Source of the DNA: Burkholderiales bacterium
Lineage (GTDB): Bacteria > Pseudomonadota > Gammaproteobacteria > Burkholderiales > UBA11063
NCBI GenBank assembly: GCA_018061465.1
Contig: JAGOUD010000002.1
Location: forward strand, 1-47,528
Direction of reading: 5' to 3'
Length of the DNA: 47,528 nt
Shown here: positions 22,933-30,589 of the stretch, piece after piece
How positions within the stretch are numbered: position 1 is the first letter of the stretch
Layout of the letters: each line of letters starts with the position of its first letter
The notes under the pieces: generated by a model
Database searches by the model: none
The model's input: only the letters and a program-made list of their open reading frames with translations
Told to the model about the DNA's origin: nothing
Translations under genes and position numbers: made by a program

Positions 22933-24186
22933 ATGAGAAAATCTGCACATGGCATCGGGTGGTATGTTTTTTGGTCATTAATTGCCGGAATCATTGCTGG
23001 GCAATTAATCCATTTAGGTGTACATGGTGTGACTGCACTTGCAGTAATTGTTGATTCAATGAATACTATTGCATCATTATTTATGCGGCTAATTAAAATG
23101 ATAATTGCACCACTAGTATTTACCACCTTAGTAGTTGGAATTGCTAGATTAAGTAATCCAGGCTCATTAGGAAGAATGTTTCTTAAAGCTATGGTAATTT
23201 TTCTAATTGGTGGGACGATTGCTATAGCGGTAGGATATGTGGTGGCTGAAATATTTCAGCCAGGATTAGCAATGTCTAAAATTTTGAATGCTTCAGTTGG
23301 TGGTTTAACTAATACAATGAAAACAGTAAGCCATGATATAAATTTAAAATCTTTTATAAATGAATTGATTCCCGTTGCGATTGTAGATAGTTTTGCTAAA
23401 AACCAGATTATTCAAATAGTAGTTTTTTCTATATTTATGGGAATTGCTGGTGCTTCTTTAGGAAAGCAAGTGGCTCCGGTTTTTGATTTGTTGGATATGC
23501 TAAGTAAAGTAATTTTTCGAGTGACGAATTATGTAATGCGCTTTGCCCCTGTTGCAGTTTTTTGTTCAGTTACCGGAATGATTGCACAAAATGGGTTAGG
23601 GCTTTTATCTGTATATGCATATTATCTTCTTGAGTTTTATTTGGCTTTGGCAATTTTATTGGGAATAATGCTTGGTGTGGGATTTATAGTTCTGAAGTCA
23701 GAATTATTTAGGCTTATTAAAATAGTATCAGATAGCCTAGGAATTGCTTTTTCTACAACCTCTTCTGAGGCGGTTCTGCCCAGAATTTTAGAAGAGCTTG
23801 AAGAATTTGGAGTTCATCCAGAAGTGGCAGGTTTCGTATTGCCATTAGGTTACTCCTTTAACTTAATTGGATCAATGATAAATTGTATTTTTGCGTTGAT
23901 GGCAATTATCCAAATATATGGTTACAATTTTACTACTACTCAAAAATTCATGATGATCCTGATTTTGATGGTAACTTCAAAAGGTATTGCTGGAGTTTCC
24001 CGTGCTTCTTTAGTAATTATAGCAACTACTCTTGCGGCAATGGGGATTGGGGAATCTGCTATCCTGGTTATTTTACCAATTGCGAGTTTTTGTGATATGG
24101 GGTATACGACAATTAGTGTATTAGCTAATGTATTAGCAGCTGCATTTGTTGATAAATGGGAAAAGCGAAATAGCCAAAATGCATAA
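22933..24186 (+). CDS. Dicarboxylate/amino acid:cation symporter (DAACS family)
   Basis: A 417-aa inner-membrane carrier of the glutamate/C4-dicarboxylate symporter fold. Hairpin 1 shows TTSSEAVLPRIL, and TM7 has PLGYSFNLIGSM where most members have the NMDGT motif. TM8 has CDMGYTTISVLANV where GltPh has DMGRTMVNVTGD. Thus the cation-binding Asp of NMDGT is replaced by Ile, and the TM8 Asp405 and Asn401 positions are Asn and Ser. This suggests altered coupling, for example protons rather than sodium. Substrate cannot be told. TATAAT at 22882-22887 is a possible -10; TTGGAG lies 12 bases before the chosen ATG. Confidence 0.85.
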   Translation: MRKSAHGIGWYVFWSLIAGIIAGQLIHLGVHGVTALAVIVDSMNTIASLFMRLIKMIIAPLVFTTLVVGIARLSNPGSLGRMFLKAMVIFLIGGTIAIAVGYVVAEIFQPGLAMSKILNASVGGLTNTMKTVSHDINLKSFINELIPVAIVDSFAKNQIIQIVVFSIFMGIAGASLGKQVAPVFDLLDMLSKVIFRVTNYVMRFAPVAVFCSVTGMIAQNGLGLLSVYAYYLLEFYLALAILLGIMLGVGFIVLKSELFRLIKIVSDSLGIAFSTTSSEAVLPRILEELEEFGVHPEVAGFVLPLGYSFNLIGSMINCIFALMAIIQIYGYNFTTTQKFMMILILMVTSKGIAGVSRASLVIIATTLAAMGIGESAILVILPIASFCDMGYTTISVLANVLAAAFVDKWEKRNSQNA

Positions 24187-24276
24187 ATTACCTGATGCCA
24201 ACAATTACAATAATGTGTATAATATCCCCTTGAAGTGTATTCTTAGATTAATTAATTTTTTGTGAAAGTTATGATT

Positions 24277-24612
24277 ATGCCTTTTATCTCTAATGCTTAT
24301 GCAGCTACTGGTTCAATAATTCCTGATACAGGATTTAATATTATGCAATTCTTACCAATGATAATTATTTTTATTTTATTTTGGTTTTTATTAATTCGTC
24401 CGCAACAAAAAAAAGCTAAAGCATTACGCCAAATGATATCGCAATTAAATTCTGGTGATGAGGTTGTAACAAATAGCGGTATTTTAGGTAAAATTTCTGC
24501 GATTAATGATCAATTTGTTTTCCTTGAAGTTGCTAATAATGTAGTTATCACTGTGCAGAAATCTACTATAAATGGTAAAGTTGAAAAAGGTACTCTGGAT
24601 AAAGCTAAATAA
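24277..24612 (+). CDS. yajC: Sec translocon accessory subunit YajC
   Basis: A 111-aa protein with one N-terminal membrane helix followed by the diagnostic LIRPQQKKAK and a small cytoplasmic domain containing LNSGDEVVTNSGILGKI. YajC associates with SecDF and SecYEG in the inner membrane. ATG 24277 gives MPFISNAYAATG, which matches the N-terminus of E. coli YajC; ATG 24271 and GTG 24262 in frame are less likely. It starts the yajC-secD-secF operon, 39 bases before secD. Confidence 0.95.
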   Translation: MPFISNAYAATGSIIPDTGFNIMQFLPMIIIFILFWFLLIRPQQKKAKALRQMISQLNSGDEVVTNSGILGKISAINDQFVFLEVANNVVITVQKSTINGKVEKGTLDKAK

Positions 24613-24651
24613 ATAGGCAATAATTTATATTTTTTAAAAGTGCGTTAAGCT

Positions 24652-26466
24652 ATGCATAAATTTTCATTATGGAAGTATATTGTAATTATTCTGGCTATAT
24701 TGATTGGTCTAGTATACACCATCCCCAATTTTTATGGTGAAGTTCCTGCTGTCCAAATATCAAGTAATTATACCAATAATCGAATAGATACTAATATAAT
24801 TGGGGCTCTAGAAGCTAATTTAACTAATAATGATTTAACTCCGGTGGGTGAAGTATTTGATGGTAAAACATTAAAGTTAAAGTTTACTGATACCGATACT
24901 CAGCTAAAAGCACGCGATCTTATCCAGAAACAATTAGGTGACGAATATATTGTTGCACTAAACTTAATGCCGTCTACTCCGCTCTGGTTTAATAAAATCA
25001 ATGCCAATCCTATGTTTTTGGGTCTTGATTTGCGAGGCGGTGTACATTTTCTGCTAGAAATTGATATGAATCAGGCAGTTAAAAAAACTTTAGATAAATA
25101 TGCCAGCGATATTAAGCGTGATTTAAGAAATAATCAAATCCGCTATGGGAATGTTACTATAAGTAATAATATACTTAATGTTCAGTTTAGAGACAATGGT
25201 ACTGCGGAACAAGCTCTGAAACAATTACATAAGGATCTGCCAGATATTCAATTGACAGCGGATGGAGAAGGTAATTTACAGGCTATTATTTCTGAAGTTG
25301 AAATGCAAAGGATTAAAGAGGCTGCGGTAAAACAGAATATCTTGATTCTACATAATCGGGTTAATGAATTAGGAGTGGCTGAACCAATTATTCAACAGCA
25401 GGGAAATGATCGGATTATGGTTGAGCTACCTGGAGTGCAAGATACTGCACGGGCTAAAGATATTTTAGGTAGAACAGCAACTTTAGAGGTACGTCTCGTT
25501 GATGATGATGCAGCCAGTTTAGCTAATGCGCTCTCTGGTAGTGTACCAGCTGATAAAGAATTACTTGCTGATAGCAGTGCGAAAACTAATTCTGGAAAAA
25601 TTTTAGTTAATCGGGATGTTGAACTAACAGGAGACAATATTACTGATGCCCAACCAGGGTTTGATGAGAATGGCAGTCCTGCGGTTAATATTCGTTTGGA
25701 TAGTACTGGTGCTGCAATTTTTAAACAAATAACTGGTGAAAATATTGGCAAGCGTATGGCAATGGTATTGGTTGATAACAATAAAGGGCAAGTTGTAACT
25801 GCGCCGGTTATTCGTTCCGAAATTGGTGGCGGGCAAGTACAAATTTCAGGAGCTATGACAGTTGACGCAGCTAATGATGTAGCATTACTTTTACGTTCCG
25901 GTTCTTTGTCTGCGCCAATGAACATGATTGAGGAGCGTACTGTTGGTCCATCACTAGGGCGGGAAAATATCGTCAAAGGGTTTCATTCAGTATTATGGGG
26001 GTTTGTGGCAATTGCAATATTTATTGTAATTTATTATCAGATATTTGGTATAATTTCTATTGTTTCTCTTGCGGTTAATTTAATGTTATTAATTGCTGCA
26101 TTATCTATGTTGCAAGCAACGTTAACTTTACCGGGAATTGCTGCTATTGCTTTAGCCTTGGGGATGGCGATAGATTCAAATGTATTAATCAATGAACGGA
26201 TTCGTGAAGAACTTAGGAATAATAAAACCCCGCACGTTGCAATAGAGACTGGATACACACATGCATTTGCCACGATACTAGATTCTAATGTAACTACTTT
26301 AATTGCGGGTCTTGCATTATTGGCGTTTGGTTCTGGTCCGGTTAAGGGGTTTGCTGTGGTACATTGTTTGGGAATACTGTCTTCTATGTTTAGTGCAGTA
26401 TTAGTATCACGAGGAATAGTGGCATTTTTGTATGCTAAACGGCGTATTAGGAAATTATATATTTAA
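24652..26466 (+). CDS. secD: Protein translocase subunit SecD
   Basis: SecD uses the proton-motive force with SecF to pull exported proteins across the membrane in the periplasm. The 604-aa protein has an N-terminal helix, the P1 head/base region with LGLDLRGGVHFLLE, the long periplasmic domain, and five C-terminal helices. TM4 has ALGMAIDSNVLINERIREEL, which carries the Asp used in proton conduction. Length fits E. coli SecD (615). It is followed by secF with a 19-base gap. Confidence 0.97.
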   Translation: MHKFSLWKYIVIILAILIGLVYTIPNFYGEVPAVQISSNYTNNRIDTNIIGALEANLTNNDLTPVGEVFDGKTLKLKFTDTDTQLKARDLIQKQLGDEYIVALNLMPSTPLWFNKINANPMFLGLDLRGGVHFLLEIDMNQAVKKTLDKYASDIKRDLRNNQIRYGNVTISNNILNVQFRDNGTAEQALKQLHKDLPDIQLTADGEGNLQAIISEVEMQRIKEAAVKQNILILHNRVNELGVAEPIIQQQGNDRIMVELPGVQDTARAKDILGRTATLEVRLVDDDAASLANALSGSVPADKELLADSSAKTNSGKILVNRDVELTGDNITDAQPGFDENGSPAVNIRLDSTGAAIFKQITGENIGKRMAMVLVDNNKGQVVTAPVIRSEIGGGQVQISGAMTVDAANDVALLLRSGSLSAPMNMIEERTVGPSLGRENIVKGFHSVLWGFVAIAIFIVIYYQIFGIISIVSLAVNLMLLIAALSMLQATLTLPGIAAIALALGMAIDSNVLINERIREELRNNKTPHVAIETGYTHAFATILDSNVTTLIAGLALLAFGSGPVKGFAVVHCLGILSSMFSAVLVSRGIVAFLYAKRRIRKLYI

Positions 26467-26485
26467 TATAGGGTTTAAGAATAAT

Positions 26486-27415
26486 ATGGAATTTTTTCGA
26501 ATAAAAAAAGATATTCCCTTTATGAGTTATGGGAAAATTACTACAACTATTTCCATCCTAACTTTCGTTGTGGCAATTTTTTTCTTAGTGACTCGTGGGC
26601 TAAATTTATCAGTAGAATTTACTGGTGGGACTTTAATGGAGGTATCTTATTCTCAGGCGGTAGACCTTAATAATATTCGAGGTAAATTAAATAATAATGG
26701 GTTTGAAGCTGCAACTGTACAAAATCTGGATAATTCTAGAAACGTTATGATTCGCCTACCGAATAGGGGTAGTTTAAATTCGGTAACTATATCTAATCAA
26801 GTGTATAATTTAATCCAAAGCGCAGGACCTAATGCACAATTAAAAAGTGTGGAATTTATTGGTCCAGAAGTAGGGCAAGATTTGATAGTTAATGGGCTGT
26901 TAGCTATTGTATTTGTGTGTATGGGAATTCTTGGTTATTTAGCAATTCGTTTTGAGTGGCGATTTGCTATTGCCGCAATTTTAGCTAATATGCATGATGT
27001 GGTTATTATACTAGGCTGTTTTGCTTTATTTAGGTTAGAATTTTCGCTCACGGTGTTAGCAGCTGTTTTAGCAGTACTTGGCTACTCGGTAAATGAATCA
27101 GTAGTGGTATTTGATCGAATTCGTGAAAATTTTAGAAATATGCGTGGTGGGGGCGTAGTTGAATTAATTAATAATGCGATCACTTCAACTATGAGTAGAA
27201 CTATTATAACTCATGGTTGTACTGAAATGATGGTGTTATCTATGTTATTTTTTGGTGGGCCAAGCTTGCATAATTTTGCTTTGGCATTAACTATTGGAAT
27301 CTTATTTGGTATTTATTCTTCGGTATTAGTTGCTTCTCCCATGTTAGTATGGTTTGGGGTTTCCCGAGAAAATTTAATCAAGAAGGTTAAGTCTCGAGAA
27401 GAAGCTGTAGTTTAA
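26486..27415 (+). CDS. secF: Protein translocase subunit SecF
   Basis: SecF is the partner of SecD. The 309-aa protein shows TM1, the P4 periplasmic domain beginning VEFTGGTLMEV, and five more helices. TM4 has LGYSVNESVVVFDRIREN. In most SecF proteins this reads GYSxNDTxVVxDRIREN, so the membrane Asp after Asn is Glu here; the charge is kept. ATG 26486 is used because the earlier in-frame start at 26432 overlaps secD and adds residues not seen in the family. The 3' end is followed by a repeat cluster. Confidence 0.96.
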   Translation: MEFFRIKKDIPFMSYGKITTTISILTFVVAIFFLVTRGLNLSVEFTGGTLMEVSYSQAVDLNNIRGKLNNNGFEAATVQNLDNSRNVMIRLPNRGSLNSVTISNQVYNLIQSAGPNAQLKSVEFIGPEVGQDLIVNGLLAIVFVCMGILGYLAIRFEWRFAIAAILANMHDVVIILGCFALFRLEFSLTVLAAVLAVLGYSVNESVVVFDRIRENFRNMRGGGVVELINNAITSTMSRTIITHGCTEMMVLSMLFFGGPSLHNFALALTIGILFGIYSSVLVASPMLVWFGVSRENLIKKVKSREEAVV

Positions 27416-27428
27416 ATTTTAAAATTTA

Positions 27429-27465
27429 ATAAAATTCGACAACGTATAACGTTCAAAGACAAAGA
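27429..27465 (+). repeat. Partial copy of the repeat element (right end)
   Basis: These 37 bases are identical to 27552-27588, the right end of the adjacent full element, at an offset of 123 bases. Three bases (27466-27468) separate this fragment from the start of the full copy. It looks like the remaining end of a second copy in tandem, or the product of insertion of one copy next to another. Confidence 0.85.
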
Positions 27466-27468
27466 ACC

Positions 27469-27592
27469 ATACTCAAAGTATTTGAATGTTAGACAAGGAG
27501 AATTGCAATAAGACATGACGAAATGTATATATAATACATGAGGAATGGGTTATAAAATTCGACAACGTATAACGTTCAAAGACAAAGAGTAT
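27469..27592 (+). mobile_element. 124-bp MITE-like repeat, copy A
   Basis: The unit begins ATACTCAAAGTATTTGAATG and ends CGTTCAAAGACAAAGAGTAT. The ends are imperfect inverted repeats of about 26 bp. Copy B (33792-33915, inverted) has the same length without gaps; I count 95 of 124 identical positions. Internal palindrome ATGTAT...ATACAT lies at 27523-27539, and ATACT-CAA-AGTAT forms a small hairpin at the left end. It has no coding capacity. The right end stops two bases before the start codon of the DedA gene, so it supplies that gene's leader. Confidence 0.8.
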
Positions 27593-27594
27593 AT

Positions 27595-28233
27595 ATGGAA
27601 CTTGTGCAATTAATTCTACACCTCGACCAATACCTGGGGCAAGCAGTAAATTTATATCATAATTATTTTTATGTTATACTTTTTTTGGTGATTTTTGCTG
27701 AAACTGGGTTAGTAGTTACTCCGTTTTTACCGGGTGATTCATTATTATTTGTGGCAGGTAGTCTTGCTGCCAGCGGACATTTAAATTTCATGATATTGGC
27801 GGTTACTATTTTTAGTGCTGCTTTTGTGGGCGATAACAGCAACTTTTTTATTGGGAAATTTATTGGTGAGCGCCTCTTTAAAAACCCACACTCAAAAATA
27901 TTTCGCCGTGATCTTTTAAGGCGCACTCATGATTTTTACGAGCGTCATGGACGTAAAACTGTAGTTATTGCCAGATTTATCCCCTTAATTCGTACTTTTG
28001 CGCCATTTGTTGCCGGGGTTGGGCATATGCGCTATACGCGTTTTATTGGGTTTAGTTTATTAGGTTCATTATTATGGGTGTTGATATTTTTGGGCGGTGG
28101 TTTTCTTTTTGGTAATTTACCAGTGGTAAAAGGTCATTTATCTATTATTATTTTGTTGGTTATGTTATTATCAGTCACTCCTATAATTAAAATTATTTTT
28201 GATGAGCTTAAATTAAATAAAAAAGCATTATGA
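27595..28233 (+). CDS. DedA family membrane protein
   Basis: A 212-aa inner-membrane protein of the DedA/SNARE-associated (VTT) family. It shows FAETGLVVTPFLPGDSLLF, GNSNFFIGK-type spacing after a Gly-rich helix, and the reentrant-loop motif FIPLIRTFAPFVAGVG. DedA proteins flip undecaprenyl phosphate or phospholipids and matter for envelope charge and antibiotic tolerance. The start codon sits two bases after the end of the 124-bp repeat, and AAAGAG within the repeat is the only ribosome-binding-like sequence. The stop overlaps the trmB start. Confidence 0.92.
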   Translation: MELVQLILHLDQYLGQAVNLYHNYFYVILFLVIFAETGLVVTPFLPGDSLLFVAGSLAASGHLNFMILAVTIFSAAFVGDNSNFFIGKFIGERLFKNPHSKIFRRDLLRRTHDFYERHGRKTVVIARFIPLIRTFAPFVAGVGHMRYTRFIGFSLLGSLLWVLIFLGGGFLFGNLPVVKGHLSIIILLVMLLSVTPIIKIIFDELKLNKKAL

Positions 28234-28919
28234 GTTTAAAGCCACGTCATATTAAGAGTTTTGTTCTGCGTCAAGGTAAAATCACTTCGGGACAGCAACA
28301 AGCACTGACCCAACTAATGCCACAATATGGCATTGGTTATACAGAACATTTAATCAATCTTGAGCAATATTTTCAGCGCACTAATTCTAAAATAATTGAA
28401 ATAGGTTTTGGAATGGGGCACGCAAGTTGGCAAATTGCCAAGCAAAATCCAGACAATGATTATCTAGGAATTGAGGTACATGCTCCAGGCGTTGGAGCAT
28501 TGTTAATGTCATTGCTGGAACATGAAATTACCAATATGCGGATTATTCAGCATGATGCTGTTTTGGTGTTGAAAAATATGATTATGGATAATTCTATAAC
28601 TGGCTTTCATATTTATTTTCCTGATCCGTGGCACAAAAAGAAACATCATAAGCGCCGCCTTATCCAGACAGATTTTATTGATTTAATGTGTAGTAAATTA
28701 AAAGATGATGGTTATATTCATGTGGCGACTGATTGGGAACATTATGCAATGTATATGCTTAAATTATTTGGTCAGAATAAACAATTATCTAATCAATCCA
28801 TAAATGGTGATTTTGTGGAACGTCCACAATATCGCCCACTAACTAAATTTGAACAGCGTGGAGTAAACTTAGGGCATCAAGTTTGGGATTTGGTGTTTAA
28901 GAAAAATAAATTTGTATAA
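28230..28919 (+). CDS. trmB: tRNA (guanine-N7-)-methyltransferase
   Basis: TrmB methylates G46 in the variable loop of tRNAs. The 229-aa protein has the SAM-binding EIGFGMGHAS, GIEVHAPGV, the catalytic IYFPDPWHKKKHHKRR block, and ends with TKFEQRG. All are diagnostic. It overlaps the DedA gene by four bases (ATGA), so translation is coupled. Confidence 0.97.
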   Translation: MSLKPRHIKSFVLRQGKITSGQQQALTQLMPQYGIGYTEHLINLEQYFQRTNSKIIEIGFGMGHASWQIAKQNPDNDYLGIEVHAPGVGALLMSLLEHEITNMRIIQHDAVLVLKNMIMDNSITGFHIYFPDPWHKKKHHKRRLIQTDFIDLMCSKLKDDGYIHVATDWEHYAMYMLKLFGQNKQLSNQSINGDFVERPQYRPLTKFEQRGVNLGHQVWDLVFKKNKFV

Positions 28920-28961
28920 ATAGATAAGAGCATTAGGTAAATAAGGGATAGATTTTTACAT

Positions 28962-29396
28962 ATGTTTAATTTAAATCAGGACGATGTTCGTAATTTCTTC
29001 TTTGATGTATGGGATAAGAGCCAGGCAAATAGTGCGCTCACCGACTTAGAGAAAATAGCGTTAACTGTTATTCTGGAGCATCCGGAGTATAATTATATTC
29101 TAGATAATCGTGAGAAATATCTTAACCATCAATGGAATGTGGCAAGTGGAGAGACTAATCCATTCTTACATTTTGGTATGCATTTGAGTATAGTGGAACA
29201 ATTATCTATTGATCAACCACCAGGTGTAAAATCATTATATCAGCAATTATGTAATAAAGTGCATGATCCTCATGAAGCTAGCCATGAACTAATGGATTGT
29301 TTGAGTGAAATGATATGGACAGCGCAGAAGTATAATCAACCCTTGGATGCACAGATTTATTTTAATTGTATAAATAAAAAATTAGGACATGATTAA
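28962..29396 (+). CDS. DUF1841 family protein
   Basis: A 144-aa cytoplasmic protein matching the pattern of DUF1841: MFNLNQDDVRNFFFDVWDK at the start, GETNPFLHFGMHLSIVEQ in the middle and a His-rich helix (HDPHEASHELMDCLSEMIW). The family is conserved in beta- and gammaproteobacteria with no assigned function. The spaced His, Asp and Glu residues could bind metal, but this is speculation. The last A of its stop is the first base of the TatD-gene ATG. Confidence 0.85.
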   Translation: MFNLNQDDVRNFFFDVWDKSQANSALTDLEKIALTVILEHPEYNYILDNREKYLNHQWNVASGETNPFLHFGMHLSIVEQLSIDQPPGVKSLYQQLCNKVHDPHEASHELMDCLSEMIWTAQKYNQPLDAQIYFNCINKKLGHD

Positions 29397-30148
29397 TGAT
29401 GCTTTATGATTCACATTGTCATTTAGAATCAATAACAGCTAATCCACCCTATACCAAATTAGCTATAGTGCCAGGCTGTAATTTATTAGAGGTTCCTCAA
29501 TTAGTTAGGTTGCGGTTAAACCATTCACAATATAAAATTGGTTTTGGTATACATCCATGGTTTATTAATGAAGGTATGGGGATAGATAAGCAGCTAGGGC
29601 ATTTGAATGAAGCAATTGCTGAATTTAAACCTGATTTTATTGGTGAAATAGGGTTAGACTATTTGAAACCTAATCACCAATTACAGCAGCAATTATTCAA
29701 GCGACAATTATTATTAGCGCTACAATTGAATTTGCCGGTTGTGATTCACTCGGTTAAGGCGTATAATGATGTATTATTTATACTTAAGGAGTGTTTGCGG
29801 GCAACTCAAAAAGTGGAAAATAGTTATACAGCTATTGGGCGGGGCATTGTGCATGGGTTTAATAGTAATAGTATAATTGCCAAACAATTTACTGATTTAG
29901 GTATTTTGTTAGGTATTGGCAGCATGGTTACTAAAAAGAGTAAGTTATTGTTTAACCTTGAACAATTGCCATTAAAGTACATGGTGTTTGAAAGCGATGC
30001 GCCATTTATGCCTGGATTTGAGAAAGTGCAATCAACTAGCTCAGATAGTTTTTTATATGCGCAAATTGTTGCCAAACAGTTAAATGTTAATTTAATTGAT
30101 CTGATTTGTTGCAGCAATAGCAACGTGTTAAATTTATTTAGGAAGTAA
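29396..30148 (+). CDS. TatD family metal-dependent hydrolase (DNase)
   Basis: A 250-aa TIM-barrel protein with all metal ligands of the TatD family visible: HCHLE (HxH) at the start, GEIGLDY, VIHSVK, VHGF and ESDAPF. TatD-type enzymes are 3'-5' DNA exonucleases or deaminating hydrolases in the cytoplasm. The overall length (about 250-260) and motif set fit YjjV/YcfH members; I cannot say which. A second ATG directly follows the first (29399). It is tightly packed between the DUF1841 gene and nusB. Confidence 0.92.
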   Translation: MMLYDSHCHLESITANPPYTKLAIVPGCNLLEVPQLVRLRLNHSQYKIGFGIHPWFINEGMGIDKQLGHLNEAIAEFKPDFIGEIGLDYLKPNHQLQQQLFKRQLLLALQLNLPVVIHSVKAYNDVLFILKECLRATQKVENSYTAIGRGIVHGFNSNSIIAKQFTDLGILLGIGSMVTKKSKLLFNLEQLPLKYMVFESDAPFMPGFEKVQSTSSDSFLYAQIVAKQLNVNLIDLICCSNSNVLNLFRK

Positions 30149-30149
30149 T

Positions 30150-30569
30150 ATGGCTAAGAAATCGGCACGTCATTTATCGCGCAGCCTTGCAGTACAAGGA
30201 ATTTATTATCATAAAATAAATGCCGCGGATATTGATGAAATTGAATGTTTTTTGCGTCAGCAGCCGGTTTATCCATTGGCAAATTATGAACTAATGCATT
30301 TTTTATTAAGGCAGGGGATTGAATGCTTTGATTTAATGCTTGAAGATTATGCTGAATATTTTCATGATGGCAAAAATAATGTTAATTTGATTGAACAAAT
30401 TATTTTAGTAGTGGCATCTGTGGAGTTAAGAGAAAATTTAAGTGTGCCAACACCGGTAATTATTAATGAAGCAATTGAATTAGCTAAATTATATGGTGCT
30501 GCCGAATCACATAAATTTATTAATAATTTGGTGGATAAAGTTGCGCTTAAACTTAGAGCTGGCAGCTAA
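30150..30569 (+). CDS. nusB: Transcription antitermination protein NusB
   Basis: NusB binds boxA RNA with NusE (S10) in rRNA antitermination. The 139-aa all-helical protein begins SARHLSRSLAVQGIYYHKIN, the Arg-rich RNA-binding start of the family. It ends with VIINEAIELAKLYGAAESHKF followed by NNLVDKV, the conserved C-terminal block. The middle is diverged from E. coli NusB. It follows the TatD gene by one base; ribH, the usual neighbour, is absent. Confidence 0.93.
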   Translation: MAKKSARHLSRSLAVQGIYYHKINAADIDEIECFLRQQPVYPLANYELMHFLLRQGIECFDLMLEDYAEYFHDGKNNVNLIEQIILVVASVELRENLSVPTPVIINEAIELAKLYGAAESHKFINNLVDKVALKLRAGS

Positions 30570-30589
30570 GTTATAGGGCTTTATTGTAG

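Noticed and set aside
25392-25976. 194-aa ORF on the - strand
   Set aside because: It lies wholly inside secD in the opposite frame and has no recognisable domain or ribosome binding site; a shadow of the real gene.
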